Shown here: in pieces, positions 34,409 through 49,110 of the stretch
Numbering within the stretch: position 1 is the first letter of the stretch
Layout of the letters: the number at the start of each line of letters is the position of its first letter
NCBI GenBank assembly: GCA_028554795.2
Contig: CM068841.1
Span: forward strand, 25,353,308 to 25,417,307
DNA length: 64,000 bases
DNA from: Sinohyriopsis cumingii
Taxonomy: Eukaryota > Mollusca > Bivalvia > Unionida > Unionidae
Reading direction: 5' to 3'
The notes under the pieces: model-generated
What the model was told of the DNA's origin: nothing
Database searches by the model: none
Seen by the model: only the letters and a program-made list of their open reading frames with translations
Position numbers and translations under genes: made by a program

Positions 34409-37400
34409 GAGCTTGATTTATCTTTATATATATGTATTGTGTTCAGTTGTGGAGGTGGTATTTGATATGATAATAAAAATTTATTGACCTTTTCTTTTTA
34501 CCAACTTGTTTGATCTTAATGGTATATCACTAAATTAGTATTGTTTTCTTTTCCTGTTTTTGACTTAAACATTTGTATTAAGGACTTGAAGTTAAAAGTT
34601 CCAGTTTGCATTAGATAAATGAAAATATATGAGCTGGTCTTTCTAATCATAGTTACGAGCAAAAGAAGTATATTTATATCAACTATCTTGCATTTTTTCA
34701 TCTCATTTATTCAGTATTTCACAGAGACTTTTGATTTCCCCTTTGAAAGAAATATGCTAAAATTGTAGAATAGTATTTTTTTTCATATGTATAGAAAAAA
34801 GGAATGCAAACTGTGCTTAATTATTGAATTAATTAGAAATATACAAACCTTTTTAAAATGGGGCTGGTAAAGATTCATTAAAAACTATTTACAAGTAATA
34901 TGTACAATCGCCCTGCATTTATTTCCTTCATTATATACTCTATATGTCTAGGCTATGGTGCTGACAATCCTTGTTCGATCTTCATTGAAACTTGTAATTA
35001 TGTTTATTTCAATGATATTTATACTGCAAAATGTCCATGGATTCGCAGGGTAGAACGTGGTTTGAGGGCGATATTGGGAAGTATCAAGAGAATCATATTT
35101 TTGTAAAATTTGTATAATTGTTTCTCTTTAGTCTGGCATGATGCATCATTCATCCTAGTTTTTTTTTGATGTGTTTTGTTGCTTTATTTCCTGTACAAGT
35201 ATAAATTCTAGCTTGAAGACCTGAATTTATAAACATCACTTGTTATGAAACACTGCATTTTGGTAGGAGAGCCGCCTTCAAACATTAAGGTAGCACATGT
35301 GTAAAATAGTAGTTATATGATGGGGAGTTGTTTGCCAAACTAATCTGTTCTGTTTGACCTAAACCATTAAAAAGATTTTATCCAATTTAAAATGGTTTCA
35401 GAGTTTTGTAAACTAACTTCTGACCATCTGCAACCCTGTACTTCACTTTCAATGTTTTTTTAGGGAAACCACAGAACATGGACCTTCACCAATGGCTCAT
35501 TGTATTGTTTCTCATAAAATATTGATGACACTGGCCCTACATGATTTTACTATAAAATTGTAATTGCTGCTGACCAAACATTCTTTTCATAAAATGTGTC
35601 AAGTCCAATGACCCAACAATTTTCAACATAAAACTAATGACCCAAGAATTGCTTATATAATTTTAAGTGTCATTATTTGTAAAAATAAAAAAACAAAATC
35701 AAATTAGATGTAAAATGAAATTATTAAAAATGAACTTGTAAAACAGACCTATTAAAACAGACGGGAAGCCACTATTCAGCAAATGAAACAATGCATCAAG
35801 GGTGACCCATTATACCCCAGCATTTTGATACAGTGTTGGAATGCAGTAGCATATGGCTTTTCAAATTATTTGTAGACCATAAACATTACACATACACACA
35901 CACTTGATACGTATCAATTTTTCATGACCTAATCTTTAAAAAGTATCGGTATTAAACTATCAAAATAATACACCATCTTTATTGATTTCAAATTAATGGC
36001 ACCCAATTAGCCATCCAGTTAATTGCAGCTTTAGAAACATATATTGGGTACAATGCATAGTTTGCTCCTGACCAAAAGTAACACTACACAAATATCAGAT
36101 GAAATTTTCAGTCTGTTTATTACAAACCCTTATATAGTCCAATTTGTGCATTCTTTTACATTGATTCATCTATTATTATTTAGATCTACTAGATATTAAT
36201 ACAGAATAGTTACCATATGGGACTGACAATATATGTCATGAGGTGAAAGAGCATCTATGTTTATCGTGACGTTATATATATCACCATGGTAGGACCTAAT
36301 TTAATTTATCTCTTTTTGATTTAGTTTCGTTTCATAAACACTCTTTGTAAATAATTTCAAACAATTTGGAAATACTCTACCAAAACAGTAAGAACCAAAT
36401 AAAATAATACTGTTTGTGATTGTTGTAGATAGTATATGAAAAAAAATAGGTGTGAAATGATGAAAAGTTCAGATTAACGCTGGTATCGAAATAAAACTCA
36501 TAAAGAAAATCAAAATTACTATAAACCGAAAGAACTCTTGTGGTTTAGGTGTCCCATCTATTGAGTGTTTGATTGAATGTTGAAGTTCCTAAAGCTACAT
36601 GCATATAGATTCCATATGTGGATCATTTAATTCCTTGTGAAGGTTTTTTATATGGCCAATCCTGATCATCAGAGAAAATGATTTAATTGGAGTTATTTGC
36701 ATCCTATCGATGCAAAACAAACACGGGCCAAATTATAACAAAATGTCATCATATATAGAGATAGATACTCATAATTGATGCAGATAAATTTGAAGAGTTT
36801 TTCAATGATCGGCAATCAGTCTGTAATCAAGGGGATCCTACAGGGATATTAAGAACTTTATATTTAGTCTCTTAATTCTCCCAGAAGTTTGTTTTGTCTA
36901 AGATATTTCATCAAACGATTTACAGCTTCATTGTCTCAGCTATGAAAATTAAACCCAATGTTCATACCGTAGTAACAAATTCATATCCATCCCAGGGTTA
37001 TCAAGTTGACAAAATGTCAGGTGAAACAACTAATTATGAGAGGTACAATATACTAACAGCACAGGGAGACTCTGAGAGAAAAGATTTTGTGTCTTTAATT
37101 ACGGATTTGTTGGAACTGTTTGATAATTGGAATGTAGTTACTGATTACATAGCTCTCCTCTACGAAGCTTCTCTTTAGTTTCCAGCTGCCATGCATAAAA
37201 TAAATTATTGCCAAGTGGGTGTGACCCACGATTTGTTAGCCATTATGACAAGGCATAAAATACATAAAACAATAAAGGACATACCTATCTGCGATATCAA
37301 AAACAAAAAACAATACGTTGATAAAAACAGATGATTATTTTCTTTTCTTCTCAGATCATTGTTAATAAAATCAGGATCATAAACTATAAGGATTGTCGAA

Positions 37401-39239
37401 TCTTAAAGTCAGATTCAACTCGGTGGAAATCATACTGTCAGTACTCGTGTGGGTCACGTATAAGCAATTATCTTTATTAGCCACTGCAGCTGAGAGGCAT
37501 GAGGTCCACTGGTCAAAAAAGTACTTTCAAGTGTACAATACAGAATACAGAATGTATCTTCTGAGAAAAATAATATATCAATGTTAGTCATAACTATGGA
37601 AAGTGCAATGATTAAACATACTTGTTTCTATTTTTAACTAGATTGTAATAAAGGTATCATTGTGACTAATATGTATACATCATGTAGAAATCTACGTCGC
37701 TGAGAGATGAGCATAAATCATTATAGTGAAGCATAAGATATGGGTCACAGTGGTCTTACATTGCAAGGGGTAGTACTAAAGGCAATATATTTAATTATCA
37801 CACATTATAACTCCTAAAGATTGCACACGAAATTAACTTTAAATATATAATCTCAACAAAGTATATAGATCAAATACATCCGTTTTGGCAATAAGGGTGA
37901 AACATTTATTGAGATGGTTTTTTTCATCAAATTTCATTAGTCTAGGTGGCAAAGTTTGTTTTTAGCATATCACAACCTACATGTTCATGAGATAAACACA
38001 ACCAGCTTAACGAAAACCAGCAAAGGTGAAACAGAGGTCACATTGACCTTTATTTATATTGAGTTACAGACAATATTTAAGTCAGACCAGTTAAGTATGT
38101 GAATATCATGCAACGCGCAACTTGATAGTACTTGTATTGACACACTGTCCCTAACCTAATAGCAATATTTAGAAAAAACTGGAATATATATTCCTAATTT
38201 CTAACGTAATTGTTTACTTATTTGTTGCTTTGTCATAGCGTCAAGACTATGGTCTTAAACTAAGTAACAGAAAAGACTGAAAACCAACACATTTAGGTAA
38301 AATTCAACATATAATTTATGTTCCTAAAATGCAATGTGAAAATTGAAAAGAACTTACAGTATTGCAAATTATCCCTATTAGTCCTAAAAGTTATATCATA
38401 AGTCCAAATGTATGGAGTATTCAGAATTAATTCAAGTGGTGTTCTAAATGAATTCCAATGTTAAATATGCTACTGTACCAGATAGCCTTGAATAGTGTGA
38501 TGGGCTAACAATCTTTATGTTTCACAATGATACGATCCAAAATGTCTCTGAACAAATTCACAATTATCCTAAAATAGTACTTTAGCCTGAAAGTAGTACT
38601 GAGCACTTTGTAATTCCAGTTCATAACATAAACAAATAAATCCTCTCAAAATTGAACACAGCTAAAATAATGATTATTCTTTGGCTGTTAACATAGGAAT
38701 GAGTAATTCTGATGTACACAACAATGAATATAAAAAAGTAAGACATAACAGAAGAACCAGGATGAGGGTCATTTTCTGATTAAATTCATAAATAAGATCA
38801 TTTCTAGAAACTTTAAAGGTAAAAAGACCAGATGAACACTTTATCTACAAGTGCAATTATCTTAATATATAATATAGTCTTAAAAAACCTATGTAATGTG
38901 TTGTTTATAATTCAAAATACATTAATCAGGTAGGCCCAAACACGTACCCTCAGTTATGGAATTAAGTCCTATCACACAATGCATAATCATAAACAAAAGG
39001 CAAACATACAACACAAATTAAATATACATAACACCTCACGTCATAAGGAAAAGGAAAGATTTATAAAGTTTTTTTTTACTCATTTAAATATACATATGAT
39101 ACTAAAATTACATAGGCTGATAGCTGATGAATATTATTAGATATAGAGAACATAAACAATGTAGTACTTCTATGCACATGAAAGTGCATCTGTATTTAGA
39201 GTACCTTTCTTCTTGATCAGCCTAATGCCAATGAAAAAT
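31692..39239. other. 3' UTR then gene-poor stretch
   Basis: The first part is likely the 3' UTR of the ISG12-like gene. Beyond that is AT-rich sequence with a (CA)n run at 34371-34405 and no reading frame with recognisable protein features. The frames at 34900-35106, 36894-37178 and 37393-37587 were examined and not supported. Confidence 0.5.
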
Positions 39240-39860
39240 CTGCAACATCAAATTTAAGCTTAACACTCTCTGATATTTGCTTTTCATTTTGTTAATGAAA
39301 GTTAAGGGGGTTGTGATCACTGAATACAATGATTGGAGAAGGAGCTGAACTAACATACTCTTAAAAGTGTTGCAATGCCAATATCAAAGCCAAACATTCC
39401 TTCTCGATAGCTGAATAATTTCTCTGGAGATTGTTTAAATTTTTTTTTATAGAAAAATAGCACACTGGCCGATCCACACCATTTTTGTCTTCTTGAACAA
39501 ATTCTCAACCAACCCCTACATCACTTCATCAACAGACATTTAATTTATTGACTGAAATTTATAACTGAACAGACCTTATTTATGTATGACCTTTAATTTA
39601 TCAAAAGCCTCCTGATGTACCAAGACTGAGCAAATGGTGTTATGCAGTTTGTGGATGACGTTAGCTGCATGCTTACGGAAGATCTTTTTGTAGTCTTTCG
39701 GAGCATCCACCAATATATAATAAAGGACCAGTTACACATCTTTCTTCTTTTTCCTTCTGCTGTGTTTACCTTCTCTAATATTTTTCTGGAATCGCAAACT
39801 TCTGGTCTTGGTAACCATTTGCCCCAAGTGCGTAGCTTTTGTTCCACCATTATCTAAAAT
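39240..39860 (-). pseudogene. Ty3/Gypsy reverse transcriptase/RNaseH fragment
   Basis: Read on the - strand with several frame changes, the stretch contains QEAFDKLK, then LFKKTK, then DRPVCYFS, NLQRNYSAIEKECLALILAL and IIVFSDHNPL. This is the RT-to-RNaseH junction of Ty3/Gypsy pol: the AF-x-x-LK helix, the P-V-x-Y-F-S strand, the Y-S-x-I-E-K-E-x-L-A-L helix, and the D-H-x-P-L motif. Stops and frameshifts mark it as dead. No LTRs were seen. Confidence 0.78.
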
Positions 39861-40429
39861 GTCAACACAGATATCCCAAAAAGACAACTTCTTACCTTCT
39901 TATACTTCATAAATGTTGAATAAAATTATTGTAACATATTTTGAAACAGAGCATAGTAGATTCATTCAGCGTCTCAGTGTAGTCACATGACTGATGTTTG
40001 TTACTATCGTATTATGAAATGTGGTGTAGTATGTACATGAAGACCTAATAAAAGTTGTATTTCTCTGAGAACAATGTCTGGTTTTATCTGCATGTGAAGC
40101 AGCTCACTGGTAAGTCCCCTTCTAGTGGACAACTCAACAATAAGTGAACAGAACTGAATATTTTCATCAACGGAATTGAGATGCTCCATGATGAAATATT
40201 CAGTAAGGAGGAAATTAAGGGGTCATTGAAATCATGGAGGGGCAGCCAGTGTTGAACTGTAGGTTTTAAACATTTTGCTACAGAAAGGTGTAACGATTTT
40301 AGTTTCTTACTTTTAAACTAATATTTTTTCTCATATATGACTCAACCCATCTAACCAAGTTATAATTCATTTGTGGATATTTGTAATAACTTTTAAAGTT
40401 GTGTTATAAATAAAGAAAATGCCATCATT

Positions 40430-42450
40430 AGTCTTGTAAGAGGATGTCGTCATGGGATCCTCTTGCGCCTTATTTGTTTATTATCACTGTTGAGATTTTA
40501 GCTATAAATTTGATGTCCAGGGTCGCATTTTTGATGTGAGTGAGTATAAATTAGGTTATTATGCTGATGATGCTTTTATAATTCTCAGTGGATTGCAACA
40601 TTCTCTTAAAGCCACCATGAATATCCACCAATACTCTTTTCTATTATCTTAAATATAACCTAACAAAAACAAATGTTATTTGGATTGGAAACAAGAAATT
40701 TTCTAATGAAAGAATATGTCCCGATATGGAACTTAAACTGGTCTTCTTCTAACTTTACACTTCTTGACATCAACTTTTCTGTAGACGTACAACAAATGGT
40801 GAAAATTATTTATAGCAAGAAACTAATAAAGGCAAAAAGAATTCAGGTAAGCTGGAGTCAAAGACATCTTTCATTAGTAGGTAAAGTAATTGTTGTAAAA
40901 ACTCTTTATTCTGCCCATATTCATACATCTTAGTTTCAGCAATTCCAAATCCATCAGCACAAACTGAAACAGAACTAAAAGGTATGTTATATAAGTTTTT
41001 GTGGGGTGGAAAATTAGAGAGAATTAAACGTGATATACTAGTAGCCCCGGTCAATGATGGAGGATTAAATATCATACACATTTATTCATTCATTAGGCAT
41101 ATAAAGATAAGATGGGTTAAAAGATTATTGGAAAAGGAGGATGGAGCATGGCAGAACCTAGTCAATACAACCATGTCAAGAAATATAAAGGATATTTATA
41201 ATTTAGGGAGGAGAAAATTAGAATGTTTAAGTTCATTAAAAACGGTTTTGGGAGAGCTGTATTGTTGACAGTATTGAAACAATAATCTGCAAAATTCAAA
41301 TGATTATTTATCCCAGAGTTTTTTAAATTTTGTTCCACATAGAAACTTCCATCAATATAAATCCTAGAAAGATGCCGGCATTGAAATTCTTAATGATTTA
41401 GTTGATGATCACGATAATTTAATACCCCTTTTTAATGATTTTAACAAAATGGATGCGACAGTTTTTTGAAATACTTTTCATTAATATCCGAAATCAAAAT
41501 CTTGGAAAGATGCAATCAAAAACCATTTGACTGACGAACATGTTTGATAAGCAGGAGGATAAAATAATGAACTTGCAAAAACTCACTAAAGTTTTTTTCA
41601 CAAAGATTTCTTAAGAAGGTAAAGAGGCAACTCACTGCAAAGCAAGGAACGTGGATGCAATTATTAAAAAAGAATATAAATAGTGTAGAGTGGTCTAAGA
41701 TTTATAGCTGGAGAAAACTTTGTCCTAAGGATACAAAGTTGATCACTTTTAATTTTGAAATTATTCAAAGAATAATTGTCACCAATATCTTCTTGATGAG
41801 AATTAAGATATTAGATGACAACAAATGCAATTTCTGTAAGAGTGAGAACAAAAGCACTGAACATCTATTCTACGACTGCAATATTACTTCAAAGTTTTGG
41901 TACTCTTTTACAAAGCATGTTGCACCTTGTTGTCAAAATATTGTCCATTTGTCCAAATAAAGAAATATTTTTAAGAAGTGAACAATTTGACATTTTGTAT
42001 AATCTCTTGCTTATTTTGGATAAATATTATATTTTCACTTGCAGATTTAACATAAAAAATACTTCCAATTATGTTTTTAAGCAAATAGTTCAAGCGCAGA
42101 AGAACATTGAAAAACATGCTGCTAACTTAAACAAAAGAGGACCAATTTCTTCAAAAACGGGCCTCAACCATGAAATTGTAACTTGTGCAATGCTTAAAAC
42201 AGGGAATAATACTTTAATATTGTGAAGTCTAAGTCACCTATACACTGTTACTTTTGTCAGCCTATCTGTGTCAAATGAGATTGCATGCAATATGCATATG
42301 TGCCTGCTTGTATGTGTCCTTTACTTGTTTATGTATTATTTATTGTCCCTAGATTAATTGATAACCAGAAATGTTTTGATTGTAAGCTAACCTTGGGATG
42401 GTGTTCCCTGACCCAGCGATCAACCTATTAGGGGGATAATAAAGAATTCA
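40430..42450 (+). pseudogene. L1/Tx1-like LINE relic, 5'-truncated
   Basis: RT pieces run in order on the + strand. RHGD and YLFIITVEILAINL are at about 40445-40515, and GYYADDAFIILSG at about 40550-40590 (the active-site Asp-Asp). At 40984-41268 is LYKFLWGG...VNDGGLNI, the conserved post-RT segment with FLW and GGL. At 41815-41900 is CNFCKSENKSTEHLFYDCN, a Cys-Cys-His-Cys zinc motif typical of L1/Tx1 C-termini. The end is near 42450 in a polypurine-like gataataaag tail. Many stops disable it. Confidence 0.78.
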
Positions 42451-43439
42451 TAAGAAAGAATATCTATATGGGTGGTAAAACTGATGTATGGGTTATGGAT
42501 CTTGTCTTCTCTGAATGTAATACGACTGTTTTTCCATCTTCTTTTGTAATTGGCTATGTAACATTTTGCTAAGGTCACTTCCAGATTTTTATTGGTTTGG
42601 GTTTTTTTTAGGTAAAGGTTATTTTTGCATGTCTACATTTAAAATTTGAAGTTTGTTTTCACTTGCATTGTCAAATATATCTAGTTTGGAAAAATGTTTC
42701 CCGTGGCCCTAGGTTTTGGGAAGGTTTTGGTTCTTAAAGTTCCAAAAGCTGACTTGGTGAAAGTCCTAGGTGAGAGATAAAGTAGAAACAGACAGTCCAT
42801 TTACTGTGTTTTCAGTATGTTCAATCGTTTTTATTATGTGTTTATACTTTTGCTTTGGTGCGATTCGACTTTGAATTAGGTTCTAAAGTCATTTTGAGAT
42901 ATAATTAATGCAAAATGGATGCCGATCAAGTATGCCATGTGAACAATCGTCCTTTGTCGACAGTAAAAGAATAGATATTCTCTTCTGTTTGAAAATTTGT
43001 CTTTCCCTCCCTTAAAAACTTACGAGCGGATATGACATTTCACCATTTGTTTCTTCCTTAGTTCTTATATACTTGTCCTCGCTCTTCACCCCTTTGTTAC
43101 AATGTCGGGGTTCTGGAATATGTTTTTCTTCGGATTTTAAATTGTTTCCGGGATATATCACAAGGAGAGTAATTCCAATATACTACAAGTAGGTGACAAG
43201 TGCCTATTTTATATTGTCGATTGACTTTGTATTTCCCGCTATTCATGAGTACGGGCTTATGATCGCTTGATGTCGTTTATGGGAGGCCACCAGATCGTTG
43301 ACTCGGGACTCCAGATCTCTCGGAAGAATTTTACATCCTTATGACCAATTAATTATTTCTCGTTGGAACAACTGGATTTATTCAAACAAAGCGTCGTAGA
43401 GATGCATTGCCGAGCTCGAGTGGATAGGATACGCACCTG

Positions 43440-43440
<1 letters not shown>
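42451..43440. other. No supported gene
   Basis: Mostly AT-rich with slightly higher GC toward 43.1-43.4 kb. No domain is seen on either strand. Confidence 0.45.

Positions 43441-43445
<5 letters not shown>

Positions 43446-43501
<56 letters not shown>
43446..43501. repeat. (TA)n microsatellite
   Basis: About 28 TA units without interruption. The short Ile/Tyr-rich open frames across it are artefacts. Confidence 0.95.
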
Positions 43502-43503
<2 letters not shown>

Positions 43504-43669
43504 TACAAAGATATTTCCGTGTCACTGATGGATGGTCAGATTAGAAATCTGCAATCGAATGCCTAAATCAACCGTTGATTAACACTGAGATTATCACACA
43601 TGCAGTTACGAGGCGGGCAAAATACACCAGCGCTAAATGAGCGACAACACGCCCACGTTAATGGTGCAA

Positions 43670-43999
43670 TCACGAAAACATCGATAACACTGCGGCTGAG
43701 GCCGCCAATATGGCCAAAACTGCACGTATATTCCCGCTTTTCGCAGCCATACCGGTGCTGCGGACCGCTGCAGCGCTTGTAGTCACCAAAGCACTGCTTT
43801 TTGCGCTGCAGAATATGCCGGACAAAACATTGCTGAACAAGTAATGTTGGAGAACTGGGTTCCCACGGAAAAATGGCACGTCCTCTCCTTGGTTTATTTG
43901 CTCGTAGTCAATTATACCATACTTATAATCACTTTCTGTGCCGACGGAAATATGTTCAGCATCGATGAAAATACGAGCCACCTTCTGCAGGTCTTCTTT
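43670..43999. other. GC-rich island with open frames on both strands; possible exon
   Basis: The - strand frame 43981-43670 follows an acceptor-like cctgcag and starts KVARIFIDAEHISVGTESDY, continuing to GEDVPFFRGNPVLQHYLFSN and an Ala-rich end. On the + strand a second frame (about 43700-44000) is Cys-rich, then strongly hydrophobic (VLSLVYLLVVNYTILIITF). Only one can be the coding strand, and I recognise neither. The island is clearly richer in GC than the surrounding 10 kb, which is why I list it. Confidence 0.3.
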
Positions 44000-46900
44000 T
44001 AACTTTCATTCAGGCCTTCTCGTTCCACCTTCTCTTCTCGCCTAACAATGAAATACATCTGCTTCCATATGTCATATCATTATTTTTAAAATTCCTACTA
44101 TTCTACCATTTTACACTGCATGTTTTGCAAATTGTTATATGCAGTAAAAATATAAATAAAAAAAAAACACCTTTGTCTTGAGGAGTATATGGCCTAGGTT
44201 TCTCAAAGATTTACCGCAGACTCGGCTTGTTAGGTGCGTTTCGCTTCATTTCGCTAGCTAAAATATCTCAGTGCTAATATGTCATCGTATTTTGGTGTAA
44301 AAGGAAACGGAGTATACATGCTTACCTAATCAGTGAGATTACTATGTGAACTGCAATTTTGTGAAAGTGATGCTTTTAAAATACTGCTACTACTGCTGTG
44401 AACGTAAGGGACATATTTTGATCATAACTATTGTATACATGACTACCATCGCGTTCATTTATCAAATAGTAATTAGACATATGAAACTTTGAAGAGAAAC
44501 TGGTATAAATGCATATATTAAAATAATAATTATAAGAGTATGGTACATACTTCATCGAGCAAGGAATGTATGATGTAAGAGTCTGGAATATATGGTATCG
44601 GAAAAGGTGTCTGATATCTACACGTCTCATGCAAATTACTTATAGGCTGATATCCTCCTGATTATAAACGTGTAAAGTAATATTAGTAGTGATTGAATTA
44701 ATAATAGTAGATGCAAGTTAGCAAATAGGAACAACAATATTATAACTCGTTTGAAAACTCATCTATGGTGGTTAAGCCCTAGTTGTCTCCTGACGAACTA
44801 CAATTATTTGCCTTATATGCAGTGAAATAATTACCTTTGTGTCTACTGTTGTGCATTATATTTACTAACATACTCTAATCAAAACTTGGGTGTTAAAGAT
44901 GGTATTGAGTTTAGTATTGAGTAAAACCTGTTTGTATGTGTCGATTCTATGTTAAATGATATATGCTTACGATGATGAGTTCGACGAGAGAGTTAAATCG
45001 ACAATTAGATAATTTAATTACTTACTCCAAATATCAAGAATAATGTTGACTGTGTTTCTTATATATTTCATCTAATTTTCTGCATAACCGATGATATGTG
45101 TAGGTAAGTTGGAGTGGAATAAAACGTTTGAGTAATCATGGCTTGAACGTGCCTATTATAAGTAAACTTCCAAGCACATGAAGCTAACACAACTGCCGCG
45201 AACGGCACACAATATACCTGTCCATGATGGATAGCATGAATATTGAACATGGGTAGGTGATTCGTAGGTAACTGAAAGATTATACAAAGACATTTCCCTT
45301 CATTTGTTAGAGTGACCTTGATCTTCAACTGTTAGGCATTTTTCGTATCTTACGTAGAAACTATCAGTAAATATTGGGTTAGAATACTGATGTAGAACTA
45401 ACTCTTTTGTGGTGAAATCATTTGAATTGTTAGCGACCTCGACCTTTATTCATTTTTATAAAAACTCAAGTTTTCTTCCCTACCCCAAGTGTAAACCATC
45501 GACAAAATCTGGTTGAGGTATACGATATAGATCTAATGCAATTGTATATGAACCATTTTTGTTCTATTAGCAACATGGGTGTTGGTCTTTGTGTTTTTTA
45601 CCCTGAAATGAACAGGATTCTTCCTTACCATATGTGTAAGCCATCCTCAGAGTGTATTAACTATAGATGCTGGACATTTAAAGTAAATAACATACAAATA
45701 GAGAGACGGACAACTACATAAAAAATGTGCTAATCCTTATGAGGGTTGTAGAAAAACTGAAGAAATAAAACCTTTAAAAAAGAATCACTTCCACAGGAAC
45801 GAAAACGTGCTGCCTTAAAAGATATAAACAATGTAAGAACGTTAGAACTCTGTACAACGCATGGAATCTAAAGGAAGAAAAATATTTTATTAAACTTTAT
45901 TGCATTAGTCATAAGGTCAGTACACTAATACCATTTAATGATTATGCACTAAGTTTGATACAAGTCATCAAACCATTGCCATATATTTGGGCAAAGTCAT
46001 TTTTTTAAAATAAATTTTTATCTTTCATTTAAAAATCATGACGAAATTTACTTCTGAATGATTGAACATTGAATTTTTGCAACTCATAGGAGCATGCAAG
46101 AACATTAAGGGAGAAAATTCTGGTGTACAATATGACGCTAATATTTCTAAGACCAAAATCAAGAATGATTTGATGATTATATTGACAAATGAATATAGAA
46201 TGAAATCTTTTAAAAATAATATAACGACGACTTCTAATTGGGTAAGCGCAGCAATGACGTTGATAAATTAATGTAAAAAAAGAGGGAGTGCCCACTGAAA
46301 CAAATACATATGTTAATATGTCTGATTTCTTAGATCTGTTTCACTTCCCATCATTATAGTGAACCACCTGATATAACATATAATATGTGCACTTATCGTC
46401 TTGACATTGAATATATATAAAAATTATGCCATTGGTTTGTGCAGTAATCGTGCAACATGTAATGCACAAGTACCTTGCGTGTCGCATTCTTTACAGCTAT
46501 TCTACTCTCTGTCTCTGTCTTTGTTTACCTAGTAACACGCATGTGCTTTGTGATGAATGACGATCATTGACGAACAAAAGAAATAATTTAATCGAACTGG
46601 TAACACGAAAAGTTATAATGTAATCTTTCCTCCGTAGATACATGCACGACACTACAGTGGTCACCGATGTTCTGAACATTTTTGGTTTTCATTTTCAATT
46701 ATACAACGTAGCAACGTCTGCTATTACTATTGCACGCAATGTTGGAAATGTATTTGTATGATTATACATGATCATAGAATGACAAAGAAATACATACATT
46801 GATATTGTGTCAGGATTTTCTACGCAAATCAGTGCTAAAATGAAATTAGACAAAATGTTTGTAAAGAAAACGAAAATATGTGATAAATGCAATCAACGAT

Positions 46901-48590
46901 ACTTATCATAAATATGCAAATGCTTTAAACAATTATGCATACAATCAGTCTTATTTATACATAATAACATTGATTATTACTCGTAGATATATCCGTTTTG
47001 GCAGTCAGCTTGAAATAGGTGTATTAGTCGTAATGTCTACGATCCCGAAAATAGTTCCCATAACGTAGGAATAAACCACTCCCCTTTTTGCAGTCGCTTT
47101 CTTATTAAAGTTGGTACTGGATAAGAATTACATATATATTTAAGGATGAGAGGAAAACATTATTTTACCCATATATGTTTCTTCTGAATCAGATACCCTT
47201 ATCGAATCTTATTTTTGTTCTCACTCCAGCACTGCTTATTTAAAAACACCGTATGACATATGTTACAATAATTGCTCTGATATTTTTAAATTTAATGAAC
47301 ATAATAACATACGCAAGTATCCGTGCAAACAAGTTTTTTTTTCTTCTTCAAGAATACGAACATGGCCGGTAACTCAGTCAACTTAATTTTACGTGTCCAT
47401 ACCATATTTCTTTCCCTTATTTTAATTTTTTTCAGATAGTATCAAATTGTAACTTCAGCTATAAGAAAGGAAGACATGAAACACACTGCTTAAACACATT
47501 AAACGTTATTTGAAAAATAAGAAGAAAAGTGAAGGTAAGAAGGAATTATGTACATGTATATCATTATGTCGTGGATATCAGATTACTCATATTTTACACT
47601 ACCATACAGCTATTATGCTTTAGCAAAGGAAAGGTTGTTTAAGGTTCACAAGATTAAGAAACGTCTTACTACTTCTTTGATGCGACGGTAGGAGGAATAG
47701 ATCCAGTGTGGAACTATATTCACATCGTCTTTGAACACTTTAAAGGCAGCATCATACACATTCTATGTGATTGCATAAAGTAACTATAATACCGTAATTT
47801 GGTTTTCCCGAAATGGAGGCGATGGAATTCAGGAAATAAAAAACTGTCCAAATGGGTGAACTCATCTGGAATAAACCTTTTTGTTCATTTATGATGAGCA
47901 GTGTCAATGGCCAATAGTGGAAATATTAATTAGTTAAGTCAGCTATGAGCAATTGCCTCATGTTACGTACTTTAGATTGTTATGTGGGACCTCCTCCAAC
48001 TTTATGATCCACTATTTGGGGAATATGCAAAACGTTAGAGGTTTAATAATTAGAGTCTAATGGTCAGATTTCACTCGAATAAACAGTAACACAAGAAAGT
48101 GTGAAAACAACAAGCTTTAAAAAATTAACATAATTTATTTCCCTGGAAAAATACTGTAAATGAAAAAAATATGAGAACTAACGGTTTCCAGAATCAAATC
48201 CAAAAATAATACAAGAATAATCAACGAATAAAACTTTCGAAGTCCTAATATTGAAATGTTCTAATGATTCCAAGTTCGAATCCTGTCGAAGAATCCAAGA
48301 AGGAAGGCCATGACGTATGCTGTAGCCTGTACTGTATTGACGTCTATAGTTTCTTGTAGAAACATAATAATTAATCCTCAGGTCATAGAAATCCAAATAA
48401 CATTTTCAAGAAAGGTCCTTGTTCAAGAATTCTGTATGAATACAATAATATTTCCAGAGAAACGAATTAATCTTTTAGAGTCCAAATAATCTGAAGAAAA
48501 ATTAACAAATAACTCAAAAATTCAAATTTGAATACTGGTCACAACAGAAGAAAACAACTTGATATCAAGTGTTTAAAAGCCCGGACTCTG

Positions 48591-48593
<3 letters not shown>

Positions 48594-48625
<32 letters not shown>
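48594..48625. repeat. (CT)n microsatellite
   Basis: About 16 CT units. Confidence 0.95.
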
Positions 48626-48629
<4 letters not shown>

Positions 48630-49029
48630 CATCACTCTTAATACTAAGTATTTCGCAATTTCGGAAATGCCTAATTGCGAAAAAGAGGATGATGTCATCA
48701 TGTTTACATGTAAAAGTCATGTAGCTCATGTATGTCCTTGATTAGAACCAATCATTTTACTCCTAGAAAATAGCTGTTTACTTGACCCTCAATCAAGGCC
48801 AGGAACTAAGTCAAAATTAGAAACAAGTGTTTCTATTATTAGGTATCTAAGGAAAAACTCAGGTCAAATTAATTTTCTGGAAAATATCAAATTACTAGTA
48901 AACAAAATTACATTACATTGACATGTAAAGAAAATAAAAAGATTCCAAAACCCACAAACAAAAAATAAAAAGATTCCAAAACTCACAAACATTCAAATCA
49001 AATCAAACAGAAATTAAATCAAATATCTT

Positions 49030-49033
<4 letters not shown>

Positions 49034-49107
<74 letters not shown>
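49034..49107. repeat. (TA)n microsatellite
   Basis: About 37 TA units; one of four long TA tracts in the right half of the window. Confidence 0.95.
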
Positions 49108-49110
<3 letters not shown>

